From Anaerolineae bacterium (lineage in GTDB: Bacteria > Chloroflexota > Anaerolineae > Anaerolineales > Anaerolineaceae), in assembly GCA_013178295.1 (NCBI GenBank), contig JABLWW010000002.1:327788-391787 (forward strand): 64,000 bases of DNA, written 5' to 3'. This document shows positions 24,889 through 34,023 of the stretch, one piece after another; the first letter of the stretch is position 1; every line of letters begins with the position of its first letter. The notes beneath the pieces are model-generated. The model was not told the DNA's origin and did not search any database. It was given only the letters and a program-made list of their open reading frames with translations. A program made the position numbers and the translations under genes.

Positions 24889-27339
24889 ATGATCTTCAAT
24901 ATCAATTCCCTGGTCACGTTGCTGGCTTTTGTAAATTATGGGGTTCTGTTTATGCTTGTAGCAACTAGCCGGCCGCAGACCAGGGAGCGCCGGCAGTTTC
25001 GTTGGTATTTGCTGGCAATGTCTTTATGGTCTGCAAGTGCCTCACTGGTGTTCATTGACATTGAGCGCACGGGCTTGTGGTTTCATATCATGATCTCGGC
25101 GGCTGTAAGTTCAATGGTCTGGATATTTTTCTTTGTTCAGACGGTGGTGGGGCAAAAGAGAAGATGGGCGGAGTGGGTATACTGGTATGCTGGTATAGCC
25201 GTTTTTTTCATCCTCTTTACAGACTGGGTTGTTCGCTCTGCTTATGTGGAGGGGGGCGTTATCCATTATGAATTTACCCCGGCGATTATCTTTGTGGCGG
25301 GGCCAGGTTATGGGTTGACACTGTATAGCCTGCTCGAACTGGCAAAAGGGTATCGTAGGACAAAGAATGAAACCGAAAAAAATCGCCTGCGGTATCTTGT
25401 GTTGGGGCTGGCAATTGTTGTCGTTGCTTCGCTGATTAATTGGACGCCGTTGGGCAAATATCCTATAGACGTTGCGGGAAATGGTATCAGCGCTCTGCTG
25501 ATTGCTTATGCGATTTTGCGCCATAAATTGCTCGACATTTCTGTTGTCATTCGAAAAGGGCTTCTTTACTCGATCCCCACTACAATAGTGGGGGCAGTTT
25601 ATTTTCTCATCATCTCCTTATCTTTGAATGTGCTCAGGCTTTATACAGGAAGTTTTTCGGGATTTAAGTTATTCCTTGTCTCTCTGTTCGTGGCGGTCTT
25701 GACTGCGTTGATTGCTCAGCCGTTTCATCAGCGGGCACAGTTGTGGATAGACAGACTGTTCTTTCGCGAAAAGTACGATCTCAATCTCATGTTGCGCAGG
25801 GTCAGTGCTGCAACTGCCCTGGTTGTTGATCTGGATAAGCTGGTTTCTATCATTCTCGATGATATTACCAGTTCATTGCATCTGCGCAGAACAGTGTTGC
25901 TTTTGAAGCGCGGGGCAAGCGGCGAGTACTCGATGATTGCCTCTAGAGGCTTGGAGCATTCGGAGAGCTTAAGTTTGCGGCATAATCACCCGGTTGTTAT
26001 CTGGCTGGAGAATGAGAAAAGCACATTGTCGCGCAATGATCTGGATGTTCTTCCCTTCTTTCGCTCTCTATGGGGAGACGAGAAAGGGGAACTGGAGCGC
26101 TTTGGCGCAGAATTGTTTGTGCCTTTGTACGGCAAAGGGAGTCTGCTGGGCATTTTTGTCTTTGGGGCTAAGCTTTCTGAGGAGAGCTATACCAATGATG
26201 ACTGTATTGCGTTAATGACATTGGCAAATCAGACTGCTGTGGCGATACAGAATGCATTGATGTTCTCGGAAATTAATGATGCCTTGAAACGCGAGCAACA
26301 GTTGAGCGAAGTTGCGCAAACGTTAAGCAGCGCTTTAGATTTGAATACGATCTTGTCTCGAGTTACCCGTTTGGCGGCAGAGATGGTCTATGCTGACGCG
26401 TCTATCACGTATCTTGACAGCATCAATATTAGTGACTCATCGCGGAGGGTGTTTGATTTTTATCAAAAAGGCTTTGATGAAAGCATCCGCTCAGAGGTTC
26501 AAGAATTATCGCAACAGGTGCTTGCCAGCGGCAAGTCAATGGTCATCTCAAGGTATTTATCATCTGGTTCGTCGGCATTTATCTGGAAGGAAAGCGGGCT
26601 GCGGGATGGGCTTTGTGTCCCTCTGGTTGCTAGCGAGAGGGTGATTGGTACGCTGTCGCTGATCAGCAATTCGCGTGAGGTAGAGTTTGGCAGTCGCGAT
26701 CTGGCATTGGCGGAGGCAATTGGTCGCCTGGCTGGTGTTGCAATTCAGAACGCAATGCTTTATGAAGAACTGCGTGATTCATTTATTCAAACTATTTCGG
26801 CGCTTGCCAACGCGATGGAAGTGCGGGATAACTATACACAACAACACAGTGATACGATGGTGCGTTGGGCAGTGGAGACCGGTCGTTTGCTGGGGTGTAA
26901 TGAGGAGCAGCTGGATTTGCTGTCCTGGGCGGCGCTGCTACATGATATTGGCAAGATCGGGGTGCCAGATGAAATTTTACACAAACCCCAGAAATTGACC
27001 CAGCAGGAGATGAATGTGGTGTATATGCACCCAGTATTTGGGGCAAATATTATCCAGCCTGTGAGGAGATTGGAGAAAGTTGCCCCAATTGTACGGGCGC
27101 ACCATGAGCGTTATGATGGTAATGGCTACCCGGACCGGCTGCGCGGCGAGAATATTCCCCTGGAGGCAAGAATATTAAGCGCCGTAGATGCCTACAGCGC
27201 CATGATAGACGAGAGAATTTACCGAAAGGCGTATACCCAAGCGGAAGCTATTGCAGAATTGCAACGTTGCGCTGGGACTCAATTTGACCCGCTGGTGGTG
27301 AAAGCTTTGATTGCAGTATTAGGTTCTCAAACAGAATGA
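24889..27339 (+). CDS. 7TM-GAF-GAF-HD-GYP signalling protein
   Basis: An 816-residue membrane receptor. Residues 1-230 have about seven hydrophobic helices in the layout of the histidine-kinase N-terminal 7TM domain, and one or two more follow near 235-290. Two GAF domains fill about 310-470 and 475-625. Residues 630-815 form an HD-GYP phosphodiesterase domain with ALANAMEVRDNYTQQHS, LLHDIGKIGVPD, HHERYDGNGYP and AVDAYSAMIDER, so all metal and GYP residues are present. HD-GYP domains degrade cyclic-di-GMP. No kinase domain remains. Third gene of the rightward operon, 16 bases after the GH3 gene. Confidence 0.93.
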   Translation: MIFNINSLVTLLAFVNYGVLFMLVATSRPQTRERRQFRWYLLAMSLWSASASLVFIDIERTGLWFHIMISAAVSSMVWIFFFVQTVVGQKRRWAEWVYWYAGIAVFFILFTDWVVRSAYVEGGVIHYEFTPAIIFVAGPGYGLTLYSLLELAKGYRRTKNETEKNRLRYLVLGLAIVVVASLINWTPLGKYPIDVAGNGISALLIAYAILRHKLLDISVVIRKGLLYSIPTTIVGAVYFLIISLSLNVLRLYTGSFSGFKLFLVSLFVAVLTALIAQPFHQRAQLWIDRLFFREKYDLNLMLRRVSAATALVVDLDKLVSIILDDITSSLHLRRTVLLLKRGASGEYSMIASRGLEHSESLSLRHNHPVVIWLENEKSTLSRNDLDVLPFFRSLWGDEKGELERFGAELFVPLYGKGSLLGIFVFGAKLSEESYTNDDCIALMTLANQTAVAIQNALMFSEINDALKREQQLSEVAQTLSSALDLNTILSRVTRLAAEMVYADASITYLDSINISDSSRRVFDFYQKGFDESIRSEVQELSQQVLASGKSMVISRYLSSGSSAFIWKESGLRDGLCVPLVASERVIGTLSLISNSREVEFGSRDLALAEAIGRLAGVAIQNAMLYEELRDSFIQTISALANAMEVRDNYTQQHSDTMVRWAVETGRLLGCNEEQLDLLSWAALLHDIGKIGVPDEILHKPQKLTQQEMNVVYMHPVFGANIIQPVRRLEKVAPIVRAHHERYDGNGYPDRLRGENIPLEARILSAVDAYSAMIDERIYRKAYTQAEAIAELQRCAGTQFDPLVVKALIAVLGSQTE

Positions 27340-27348
27340 GGTAATGCT

Positions 27349-27489
27349 TCAGAACAAAAAGAGCACAGTGATGAGGAGCGAGGTTAGCACTACCGCAGCG
27401 ATGCCAACTTTATAAACTACCTTGGCTGGCCATTGAATTTGTCCCACCAGTTTTTCGATTACTTGATTGTCAATGTATGTCTCGAACAT
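27349..27489 (-). CDS. Small single-pass membrane protein
   Basis: A 46-residue protein from the ATG at 27489, chosen because AGAGGGAA lies just before it; a longer reading to 27543 has no ribosome site. Residues 1-25 are polar (MFETYIDNQVIEKLVGQIQW) and the C-terminal half is one membrane helix (VGIAAVVLTSLLITVLFLF). Not recognised. Convergent with the HD-GYP gene, nine bases between stops. Confidence 0.5.
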   Translation of the reverse strand: MFETYIDNQVIEKLVGQIQWPAKVVYKVGIAAVVLTSLLITVLFLF

Positions 27490-27642
27490 GGTTCCCTCTT
27501 TGCGGATATTTGGATGAAAAAAGAACTTTAGAGATTGAGGCAATATCCATTGTAAGATAAAAGAGGTATTTTTGAATTAACAGAATTGTTAGGTGTGGTG
27601 TTTGTGGACCTTTTTGCCGGGGGCTTATGCAACAGAATTCGA

Positions 27643-27670
27643 TTGACATGAATAGGTTCTCAAGTATAAT
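27643..27670 (+). promoter_or_regulatory. Promoter of tRNA-Arg(UCG)
   Basis: A consensus TTGACA (27643-27648) and consensus TATAAT (27665-27670) are 16 bases apart, 12 bases before the tRNA. Confidence 0.85.
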
Positions 27671-27681
27671 GGAGCTTGATA

Positions 27682-27754
27682 GCCCCCGTAGCTCAATGGA
27701 CAGAGCGCCTGACTTCGAATCAGTAGGTTCAGAGTTCGAATCTCTGCGGGGGCG
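27682..27754 (+). tRNA. tRNA-Arg, anticodon UCG
   Basis: A full cloverleaf can be drawn: acceptor GCCCCCG with CGGGGGC, D-arm GCTC/GAGC, anticodon stem around loop CTTCGAA (anticodon TCG), variable loop of five, T-arm CAGAG/CTCTG with loop TTCGAAT, discriminator G. The CCA end is not encoded. One mismatch (C-T) closes the anticodon stem. Confidence 0.95.
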
Positions 27755-27820
27755 CTGAGAAATAGCTTGCGGCTGCCAGAAAAGCGCGTGTATGGCTTGT
27801 TGCGCGTTTGGAGGCTATTT

Positions 27821-28030
27821 ATGTTTGCCCTTCCTAATTTTCTTACGATCCAAGAAGCTGCCCGCAAACATGGGTTGGATGAAGCCCGCCGTCATAGAGG
27901 TATTACGCTTCCCGCAGCGGTTCTACCGGTGTCTCGCTTGCGGTTGGTGTGCGCGAGGGCAGGCGTGTGGGGGGTGATGGTGGGAGATGTGGTAGGGGCG
28001 GGTTGTGTGGGCGTGAGCGTTACCAAATAG
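27821..28030 (+). pseudogene. Decayed HTH (excisionase-like) gene fragment
   Basis: An ATG with a good GGAGG site six bases before it opens a frame whose first 24 residues (LPNFLTIQEAARKHGLDEA) look like the start of a MerR/excisionase-type DNA-binding domain. After that the frame becomes G-rich low-complexity sequence with no protein-like character to its stop. It lies alone between two converging tRNA-Arg genes. The best reading is the 5' end of a gene broken by deletion or a frameshift; a real 69-residue protein cannot be excluded. Confidence 0.35.
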
Positions 28031-28106
28031 CATTCCACACCGTATGTACAAAAGCCCCCGTGTGATCCTGACGGGTGTGGTTTGTTTGACGTGTTACTGG
28101 TGAGAG

Positions 28107-28178
28107 CGCGCCTGCCGAGACTCGAACTCGGGCCTCTGCCTCCGGAGGGCAACGTGATGTCCACTTCACTACAGGCGC
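28107..28178 (-). tRNA. tRNA-Arg, anticodon CCG
   Basis: On the minus strand: acceptor GCGCCTG with CAGGCGC, D-arm GTGA/TCAC, anticodon loop CTCCGGA (anticodon CCG), T-arm CCGAG/CTCGG with loop TTCGAGT, discriminator G. The CCA end is not encoded. It faces the tRNA-Arg(UCG) gene. Confidence 0.95.
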
Positions 28179-28194
28179 AGTTGCGATTATTGTA

Positions 28195-29037
28195 TCACAA
28201 GTTGTGTATTTGTTCTTCGATCCAGGTACGCACAAAGTCTAATACCTGGATTTTTTCGGGTTCGTTGTGCAGTTCGTGATACATGTCTTCCCATAACTTG
28301 AACGTTACCATCCCAGCAGCATTCTTTGCAAATTGGATGGTGGCTTGCGGGTTGATCACCCGGTCGGCACTGCCTTGTTGCAATAACAGGGGGATATCAA
28401 AATGCATTGGTTTTGCCAGCAACTCCTGCCCTGAACGGATGATATCCAGCCCTAGTCTGGCGGAGACCTGCGTGTGATACAGCCTGTCCTCGCGGACGGC
28501 TTTGAGGATTTGGTCATCTTTGGATAAACCGCTGAGGTCAAGGCCGTTGTTCATGGAAAAAGCGGGCAAAAGGTTATACAGCACTTTTGCCAATGTCATT
28601 TTCCAGTCTGGCACCAGCTGTGCGGGTGCCAGCCCTGGGGATGAAGCAATGATCCCAGCCAGGTTGGTTGGTCGGCGTTTTTGGTAATAGTAGAGCACCA
28701 GGTTGCCACCCATACTGTGTCCATAGAGAAAAACCGGTTTAGCGGCAAAATCGCGCTTTGCGAGATCAATCATACATTGGATATCATCCAGAATCTGCAT
28801 AAAAGAGACGGCGTGTCCACGCGCTCCGGGTGTGTTTCCATGCCCACGCAGGTCGAAAGCTAACATGGTCATACCATGCTGCGTAAAGTACTGTGCCACA
28901 TGCTGGTAGCGGCTGCTATGCTCTCCCAAACCATGCACCAGGATAATTACGGCGCGTGCATCTGTTTCGCTATCCCATCTCTGGGTAAACAGTTTCATTC
29001 CGTCGGTGGATTGGATTGTGCCGGTGGTATGTTTCAT
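28195..29037 (-). CDS. Monoacylglycerol-lipase-like alpha/beta hydrolase
   Basis: A 280-residue hydrolase of the monoglyceride lipase / lysophospholipase (Hydrolase_4) group. Marks are LVHGLGEHSSRYQHVA (oxyanion and the HG-x-G-x-x-S motif), AFDLRGHGNTPGARGHA, nucleophile GHSMGGNL, the acid in LLQQGSADRVINP and H in EDMYHELHNEP. The lack of a signal peptide suggests it works in the cytoplasm. The ATG at 29037 is chosen over an upstream reading to 29085 because GGGAGA precedes it. Single gene, between the tRNA and the ABC operon terminator. Confidence 0.92.
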   Translation of the reverse strand: MKHTTGTIQSTDGMKLFTQRWDSETDARAVIILVHGLGEHSSRYQHVAQYFTQHGMTMLAFDLRGHGNTPGARGHAVSFMQILDDIQCMIDLAKRDFAAKPVFLYGHSMGGNLVLYYYQKRRPTNLAGIIASSPGLAPAQLVPDWKMTLAKVLYNLLPAFSMNNGLDLSGLSKDDQILKAVREDRLYHTQVSARLGLDIIRSGQELLAKPMHFDIPLLLQQGSADRVINPQATIQFAKNAAGMVTFKLWEDMYHELHNEPEKIQVLDFVRTWIEEQIHNL

Positions 29038-29116
29038 AACAATTTCTCCCTGTGTGGAAATTCGAGATTTGACACGATTATACATGGAATTTGGGTTTAC
29101 TTTGGTAGCAAGGGAT

Positions 29117-29153
29117 AAAAAATCCCCAGGGATATGGTCGTTTTCCCTGGGGG
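29117..29153 (-). terminator. Terminator of the ABC-NEW3 operon
   Basis: On the minus strand a 10-bp stem (CCCCCAGGGA with TCCCTGGGGA) and an 11-base loop end in TTTTTT. It lies 28 bases after the permease stop. Confidence 0.85.
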
Positions 29154-29180
29154 AGTAGTGAATCTTATGATGAGGATGGT

Positions 29181-30167
29181 CTAAGCTCGTATTTCCTGCC
29201 GCTGGAAAAGAACATACCCAAGCGCAAAGAGCAGGATGGTGGCAGCGATCAATCCGGTCAACTGCGGCCAGATGAGAATGAGGCTCTGGTCAAGTGGAAG
29301 GGGAGTGCCGAGGATGGCGCCCTGGAGCTGGATGGGGGTTACAAAGCCAAGCGAACGCACCGCCGGGTTGAGCAGGGCAATCATCGATTCGGCGTACAGT
29401 GTGGTTGGTGAGAAGCGCGAGAGCGTAAGACCAATGATGGATTGACGCAGTATCTCTTCTTGGAAGCCGTAATAGACGGGCGACAGAATTTGCGCCAGGA
29501 TGCCGGCGATGATTTCCCAGAAGACCATGAAGAAGAGCCAGACAGCAATGGAAGCTAATGCGGCAGTGGCAGTCTGGCGGAAGATGGTAGAAAAGACCAT
29601 AGAAAGCGCCAGCCAGATGCCGCCATAGAATATCGTTGCAATCAGGAAAATGAGGCTGCGCGCCACTTCTTCGGTGCTGGGTGGCAGACCCAGCCCAAGT
29701 ATTCCCAGCCCGATAATCAGCAGCCAGATAGCGGTATAAACCAGCGCCTGGGTGAAAAAGCCCGCCAGAAATTTTCCCAGCAGAAGAGCGTCCCTGTAAA
29801 TGGGTTGCGCCAGGATGCGGGACATGGTGCGGCGGCTGAACTCGCCGTTAATGGAATCAAAAGCCAGCGCAATGGCGATCAACGGGACAAGAAATCCGAG
29901 AAATCCCACAAACGCCGGCAGAGGTTCGCGTGCGGCAGTGAACAGCTTGAGAAACAGAAAGCGGTCTTCGCTGACCGAATCGCGCAGGTTCTGCATGGCA
30001 GCATAGACAGTGCCAGCGGCGGTAAGCACAATTAGAATCTCAAGAATGCGCATACGGGCGCTGGTCAGATGATCTGCCATTTCTTTGGCGATGACAGCGC
30101 CCAGTCCTGTCCAGGGGGATCCGGAGCGCGCACGTTGTTTTGGTATGGAACTTTCAGGCAGAGACAT
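29181..30167 (-). CDS. ABC-2 type transporter permease
   Basis: A 328-residue permease with about six membrane helices. After a soluble start ([20 protein letters not shown]) come the first helix and a large outer loop, then [20 protein letters not shown], which is the family's conserved short cytoplasmic helix before the second segment. Remaining helices lie near 130-160, 170-200, 205-240 and 300-322. Its start overlaps the ATPase gene by 14 bases, with AAGGAGGT inside that gene, so the two are made together. Together with the ATPase it would export an unknown substrate. Confidence 0.9.
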   Translation of the reverse strand: MSLPESSIPKQRARSGSPWTGLGAVIAKEMADHLTSARMRILEILIVLTAAGTVYAAMQNLRDSVSEDRFLFLKLFTAAREPLPAFVGFLGFLVPLIAIALAFDSINGEFSRRTMSRILAQPIYRDALLLGKFLAGFFTQALVYTAIWLLIIGLGILGLGLPPSTEEVARSLIFLIATIFYGGIWLALSMVFSTIFRQTATAALASIAVWLFFMVFWEIIAGILAQILSPVYYGFQEEILRQSIIGLTLSRFSPTTLYAESMIALLNPAVRSLGFVTPIQLQGAILGTPLPLDQSLILIWPQLTGLIAATILLFALGYVLFQRQEIRA

Positions 30168-31104
30168 GTTCCACCTCCTTGAAATATTGGGTGTAAATGG
30201 CGTCCAGGCTCTGCATTTCCATGCTCAGGCGAATAATCCTGCCGCCAGCGGAGATTGCAGCGCTGAGGGCTTCTGTGCGCAGGTCGTTTTGTGCTTCGAT
30301 TTCATAGACATTTGCGCGGGGCAGTGATACCTTGACGGCACCCGGCAAACTTTGCAAAGCGGCTTCGATTTTGGGTGTCGATTGGTCAACCTCAATTTGA
30401 ATGCGGTAGGCGCCTCCAAGAATGCGCCTGGCAAGTTCATCAACGCTGCCTTCGAGAACCATTTTGCCGCGATGAAAGAGCCCGACCCGGTCACAGGTCT
30501 CCTGTACCTGATGGAGCAAGTGAGAAGATAGGAGCAGGGTGATTCCCTCTTCTTTTCGCAATGAGCGGATCATATCCAGAAACTCATGCGCTCCTTCCGG
30601 ATCAAGCCCTTGTGTGGGCTCATCCATGATAATTACTTTGGGTTGCTTGATAAGAACATCGGCAACGCCAAGACGCTGACGCATTCCTCTCGAGAAGGTG
30701 CCCACGCGTTTTTCGGATAGTTTGTGCAGCCCAACGCGTTGCAGCACAGCATCAATGCGTTTATAAGCTTCCTGACGTGGTATACCGTTTAACTTGGCAA
30801 TATACATCAAGTTCTCCCAAGCGGTCAGTTCGTCATAAAAACCGACCTGATCGGGCATGTAGCCAACACGGGCTTTCACACCCAAAGGGTCCCGGGAAGG
30901 GTCAACTCCGAGTACATTGACAGTGCCCGATGTTGGTTCGGTAAGACCTAATAGCATCAGAATGGTGGTGGTCTTCCCAGCGCCATTTGGTCCAAGCAGC
31001 CCAAAAATTTCACCTTGTTTGATAGACAGGTTCAGGGCGTCGACAGCGGTGAAACTGCCATATTTTTTTGTCAGATCTCTGGTCTCAATAACAAGATCGT
31101 TCAT
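30154..31104 (-). CDS. ABC transporter ATP-binding protein
   Basis: A 316-residue ATPase of the ABC-2 export class (CcmA/DrrA-like). Walker A is [12 protein letters not shown], the signature is [17 protein letters not shown], Walker B is [15 protein letters not shown], with the H-loop in LLLSSHLL. The C-terminal 80 residues form the accessory domain common in this class. It has a strong AAGGAGG site and lies 36 bases after the NEW3-domain gene. Partner of the permease. Confidence 0.95.
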   Translation of the reverse strand: MNDLVIETRDLTKKYGSFTAVDALNLSIKQGEIFGLLGPNGAGKTTTILMLLGLTEPTSGTVNVLGVDPSRDPLGVKARVGYMPDQVGFYDELTAWENLMYIAKLNGIPRQEAYKRIDAVLQRVGLHKLSEKRVGTFSRGMRQRLGVADVLIKQPKVIIMDEPTQGLDPEGAHEFLDMIRSLRKEEGITLLLSSHLLHQVQETCDRVGLFHRGKMVLEGSVDELARRILGGAYRIQIEVDQSTPKIEAALQSLPGAVKVSLPRANVYEIEAQNDLRTEALSAAISAGGRIIRLSMEMQSLDAIYTQYFKEVEHVSA

Positions 31105-31140
31105 ACCCTGTCCTCCTTTTGTGGCAGGTGCTCAAATAGA

Positions 31141-32316
31141 TTAGCGCCGCCCAAAGCGGAAGACAGCCAGAGCGACCACACCTACTGCGATGGCAATCAA
31201 AACGATCCCGACAACACCCCACAGCGTGGAGGTAAGCACGGTGATGCGGAAGTCGGTTGACTGTGATGGACCTTCGGCTGGTTGAGCCCGCAATGTAAGC
31301 ATGTAGTCACCTGCCACTGCCTTGTCAGAGGGACGCACTTTGGCAGTAACTTCTATTTGCTGATTTGCGGGCAGTTCCTCAACGGTTTTGGGTTCGAATT
31401 CAATGTTCCAGCCCGTGGTGCCAGAAGCGCTCAACTGAATGGCGCGGGCAGTCGCTGTACCTTTGTTGACCAGAAGGATCTTGAGCGGCGTTTCGCGACC
31501 AGCATAGGCCTGCCCAGAAAGTCTGCCATCGGGTGCGGTGATGCTTAACTGAGGTTGTCCGGTGACCTCAGCGGTCAAGTCCAGCGAAGCATCGGCACTG
31601 CCGCCCTGTGCATTGATTTTGATAGGGTATGTGCCGGCCGGGATGTCGCCCAGGGGCTGTGCTTCGATGCTGAGGCGTTTGGACTCGTTGGCATTGACAG
31701 GCAAGTTGGTAATTTCCTGTCCGCTTAGTTTAACTTTGATGAGAAAGAAATTAGGAGCCTCAGCCAGGATATTAACGGAGAGGTCTTCATCTCCCTCATT
31801 TTTGAGGGTCACATCGTAGCGGAAGGTTGTGGTCGGAGTGCCTTTCAGCACAGGCAGTTCCGTGTCAAATGTCAGGCGGGGTGGGGTTTTTGCCTTGACA
31901 GTGAGGGTGATAGGCAGTTCGGCTGTTATGCCATTGCTGCTGGCAACGACAACAAACCGGTACGTTTCGGCAGCGACCTGCGTGGGCGGCTCAAGCCGCA
32001 AATCTACGGAAGCATCTGTGCCAGCTTCGGCATATACCGATTGCACGATTCTGCCGGCGCCTTTGAAAGAAGCATCCCATCCTTCTGGTAGTTGCTTCAT
32101 TTCCAGTTTGACCGTAGCTGCGCCGCTTTCCAGACGCACTTTGAGGGGGATGTTTACTGTTTCACCTAGCCCAATGACTTGATCAGGGTAGGTAGTAAAA
32201 ACGGTAAGCCCTGATACGCTTCCAACAGGCGGCGTGTCTTCTGCAGATGCTGGCAAAGCGGGCATAGCAACCAGCAGGACTAACAGAACGGTTAAAGCAA
32301 TAAAAAACTTCCTCAT
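31141..32316 (-). CDS. NEW3-domain surface protein of the ABC operon
   Basis: A 391-residue exported protein. Residues 1-25 are a signal peptide (FFIALTVLLVLLVAMPALPA) ending at ASA. The body is three or more Ig-like beta modules of the NEW3 / NPCBM-associated type (QVIGLGETVNIPLKVRLES, KMEMKQLPEGW-like W words at about 80 and 300, and LPANQQIEVTAKVRPSDKA). A C-terminal helix (VVGIVLIAIAVGVVALAVF) followed by RFGRR anchors it to the membrane. It is the first gene of an operon with the ABC ATPase and permease, behind a strong AAGGAGGT site. It may be an outer adaptor or sensor of the exporter. Confidence 0.82.
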   Translation of the reverse strand: MRKFFIALTVLLVLLVAMPALPASAEDTPPVGSVSGLTVFTTYPDQVIGLGETVNIPLKVRLESGAATVKLEMKQLPEGWDASFKGAGRIVQSVYAEAGTDASVDLRLEPPTQVAAETYRFVVVASSNGITAELPITLTVKAKTPPRLTFDTELPVLKGTPTTTFRYDVTLKNEGDEDLSVNILAEAPNFFLIKVKLSGQEITNLPVNANESKRLSIEAQPLGDIPAGTYPIKINAQGGSADASLDLTAEVTGQPQLSITAPDGRLSGQAYAGRETPLKILLVNKGTATARAIQLSASGTTGWNIEFEPKTVEELPANQQIEVTAKVRPSDKAVAGDYMLTLRAQPAEGPSQSTDFRITVLTSTLWGVVGIVLIAIAVGVVALAVFRFGRR

Positions 32317-32552
32317 TTCAACCTCCTTGATGATGAAAAGAGTTTTAAGAATAATTTTGAATATTTTTCAGCAGATAATCAGAAATATGACGAGCCAAGA
32401 ATGTTAGCATCCTGTTTTCTTTAGAACATTTATGAGATGCCTTACATGAAGCAGAGTTTCGAGAGCAATCTTATCGCTAAACCATTAAATTTAGATTAGA
32501 ATTTTTAAAGAGAATCATTAGAAAATGAGATATGAGTAATTTGGGCATGTTT

Positions 32553-32561
32553 TGTTATAAT
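32553..32561 (+). promoter_or_regulatory. Extended -10 promoter before the ECF sigma gene
   Basis: TGTTATAAT (TG-n-TATAAT) at 32553-32561, 92 bases before the ATG, with no clear -35. The rest of the 336-base gap (32317-32652) is AT-rich and shows nothing else. Confidence 0.5.
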
Positions 32562-32652
32562 GGTGCATGTTTCCGCAGTAAAAGTTGTTTTGAAACCCTT
32601 ATGGCAGGTGCGAATTCAGCGTTTATATCCTCTTAATCTATAAAGTCAACGG

Positions 32653-33258
32653 ATGTATCAAACGGATCACTCTAGCGAAGCAATTGATGATGAGCAACAA
32701 ATTGTTCTGAGGGCAACCAATGGTGATGCCGAGGCATTTACCATTTTATATGAACGATATGTTCATCGGATTTACAACTATCTGTTTTATCGCACCGGGA
32801 ATGCGCTTGAAGCTGAAGATTTAACTGCGCGCGTGTTTTATCGTGCATTGGGGCGCATTGCGTCTTATCGTCATAAAGGTATTCCTTTTTCTGCCTGGTT
32901 GTATCGGATTGCACATAATTTGGTGGCAAACTGGTATCGGGATAACAGTCGGAAACGTGAGGTTCCACTGGAGGAACATGGGCAGATGCGTACGCACGTT
33001 GAGCATCCTGAGGTGACGATTATGCAAAATTTTGATAATGAGAAGCTGATTAAAGCGATACGCAAACTGTCCCCTGACCGCCAGCAGTTGATCATTTTAA
33101 AGTTTGTTGAGCACATGTCCAACGCGGAGATAGCGGTGATTATGAGACGCAGCGAGGGGGCTATCAAGAGTTTTTATCACCGGACTTTGATTGCATTACG
33201 CGATGAGGTGCATCGTATAGAGGAAGCACAGGAGAAACATGTTAAAAAGCGTGACTAG
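32653..33258 (+). CDS. ECF-type RNA polymerase sigma factor
   Basis: A 201-residue sigma-70 family protein. Region 2 is near residues 23-95 (AFTILYERYVHRIYNYLFYR, EAEDLTARVFYRAL, FSAWLYRIAHNLVANWYRD) and region 4 near 130-185 (LIKAIRKLSPDRQQLIILKF, SNAEIAVIMRRSEGAIKSFY). The linker is short, with no region 3. ECF factors direct polymerase to stress or envelope genes and are held by an anti-sigma factor, usually the next gene. Here the next gene (33413) is a small membrane protein without a zinc-finger. No ribosome site is evident before the ATG. Confidence 0.93.
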   Translation: MYQTDHSSEAIDDEQQIVLRATNGDAEAFTILYERYVHRIYNYLFYRTGNALEAEDLTARVFYRALGRIASYRHKGIPFSAWLYRIAHNLVANWYRDNSRKREVPLEEHGQMRTHVEHPEVTIMQNFDNEKLIKAIRKLSPDRQQLIILKFVEHMSNAEIAVIMRRSEGAIKSFYHRTLIALRDEVHRIEEAQEKHVKKRD

Positions 33259-33412
33259 CGCGACGTCGTTTTATTGATTGGGTTATAGATATGGTGAGAG
33301 AGCATGTCAAATGGAAGCCAGGTAAATATGGCAATAGTTGATGTGGCTGATTTTTCAGTAGCAAGAGATATTTTGCGTAAATTGTGGCTTACAGTGTTGA
33401 TGAGGAGGGGAT

Positions 33413-33673
33413 ATGATTGCGCTTGATTTGTCCAGTCTGGCAAAGACCGATTCGGTTGAAACGCTAGAGACTTTTTTGCAGGAACATTTACGCCCGGTTA
33501 AACCGGATCCTGATTTTATCCAGGACCTTCATCGCCGTCTGAACAATCCTCCCCCAGTTTGGGTAGAGCACCGCAGAGGAGCTCAGGTGTATCTGGTTGT
33601 TATTTTTGGATTGTTGTCAGGGGTATGTTTGTTTTGGTTGATACGCCGGGTGCGGAGGATGTTTTCCAGCTAA
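33413..33673 (+). CDS. Small membrane protein, possible partner of the sigma factor
   Basis: An 86-residue protein with a soluble N-terminal half (LETFLQEHLRPVKPDPDFIQ, a helix that ends in DLHRRLNN) and one membrane helix near 60-78 (VYLVVIFGLLSGVCLFWLI) followed by RRVRR. The -RPVKPDPDFIQDLHRRL- word recurs in short membrane anchors of sigma-linked proteins, by my memory only. There is an AGGAGGGG site before the ATG. It follows the ECF sigma gene by 154 bases, so an anti-sigma role is possible but not shown; it lacks the H-x3-C-x2-C zinc motif of typical anti-sigma factors. Confidence 0.6.
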   Translation: MIALDLSSLAKTDSVETLETFLQEHLRPVKPDPDFIQDLHRRLNNPPPVWVEHRRGAQVYLVVIFGLLSGVCLFWLIRRVRRMFSS

Positions 33674-33924
33674 ACCCCTAGTTTTTTGGCAAGCTCTGAG
33701 GTAGAAGGCTCAACCAAAATACTTCCGTCGGGGAAAACGATGGTTGGGACGCTGCGAAAGCCGTTGTTCACCTTCTCAACGAACTTGCGTGCCTCGGGGT
33801 CTTTGTCAATGTCAATCCATGTGTAGGCGACTTTTTTTTGATCCAGAAAGGATTTTGCGCGGGTGGAGTCGGGACACCAGCGGGTGCCATAGACGGTGAT
33901 TTGTTGTGGGGTTGACGTTTCCAA
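33670..33924 (-). CDS. Glutaredoxin-like protein (monothiol CPDS)
   Basis: An 84-residue thioredoxin-fold protein of the glutaredoxin/mycoredoxin type. The active site is TRWCPDSTRAK with C17 and a Ser in place of the second Cys. The cis-Pro is in FRSVPTIVFPDGS, and KKLGV ends the protein. Monothiol proteins of this kind reduce mixed disulfides. It converges on the small membrane protein gene; the two coding regions overlap by four bases at their stops. Confidence 0.9.
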   Translation of the reverse strand: METSTPQQITVYGTRWCPDSTRAKSFLDQKKVAYTWIDIDKDPEARKFVEKVNNGFRSVPTIVFPDGSILVEPSTSELAKKLGV

Positions 33925-34023
33925 TGGATACCTCCAAACAATAGGGAGCTGTATGACTATTATTGTACCTGATTTAGCTTATAATTTGAATGCTTTGCCC
34001 ATTTTACCAATAGGGATTTATAC

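Noticed and set aside
27892..28235. Leftward open frames across the tRNA-Arg(CCG) gene
   Set aside because: They read through a tRNA gene and have a tRNA-derived composition.
33304..33426. A 40-codon ATG frame between the ECF gene and the small membrane protein
   Set aside because: It ends inside the next gene and shows no domain; the ribosome-site evidence is weak, so I left it out.
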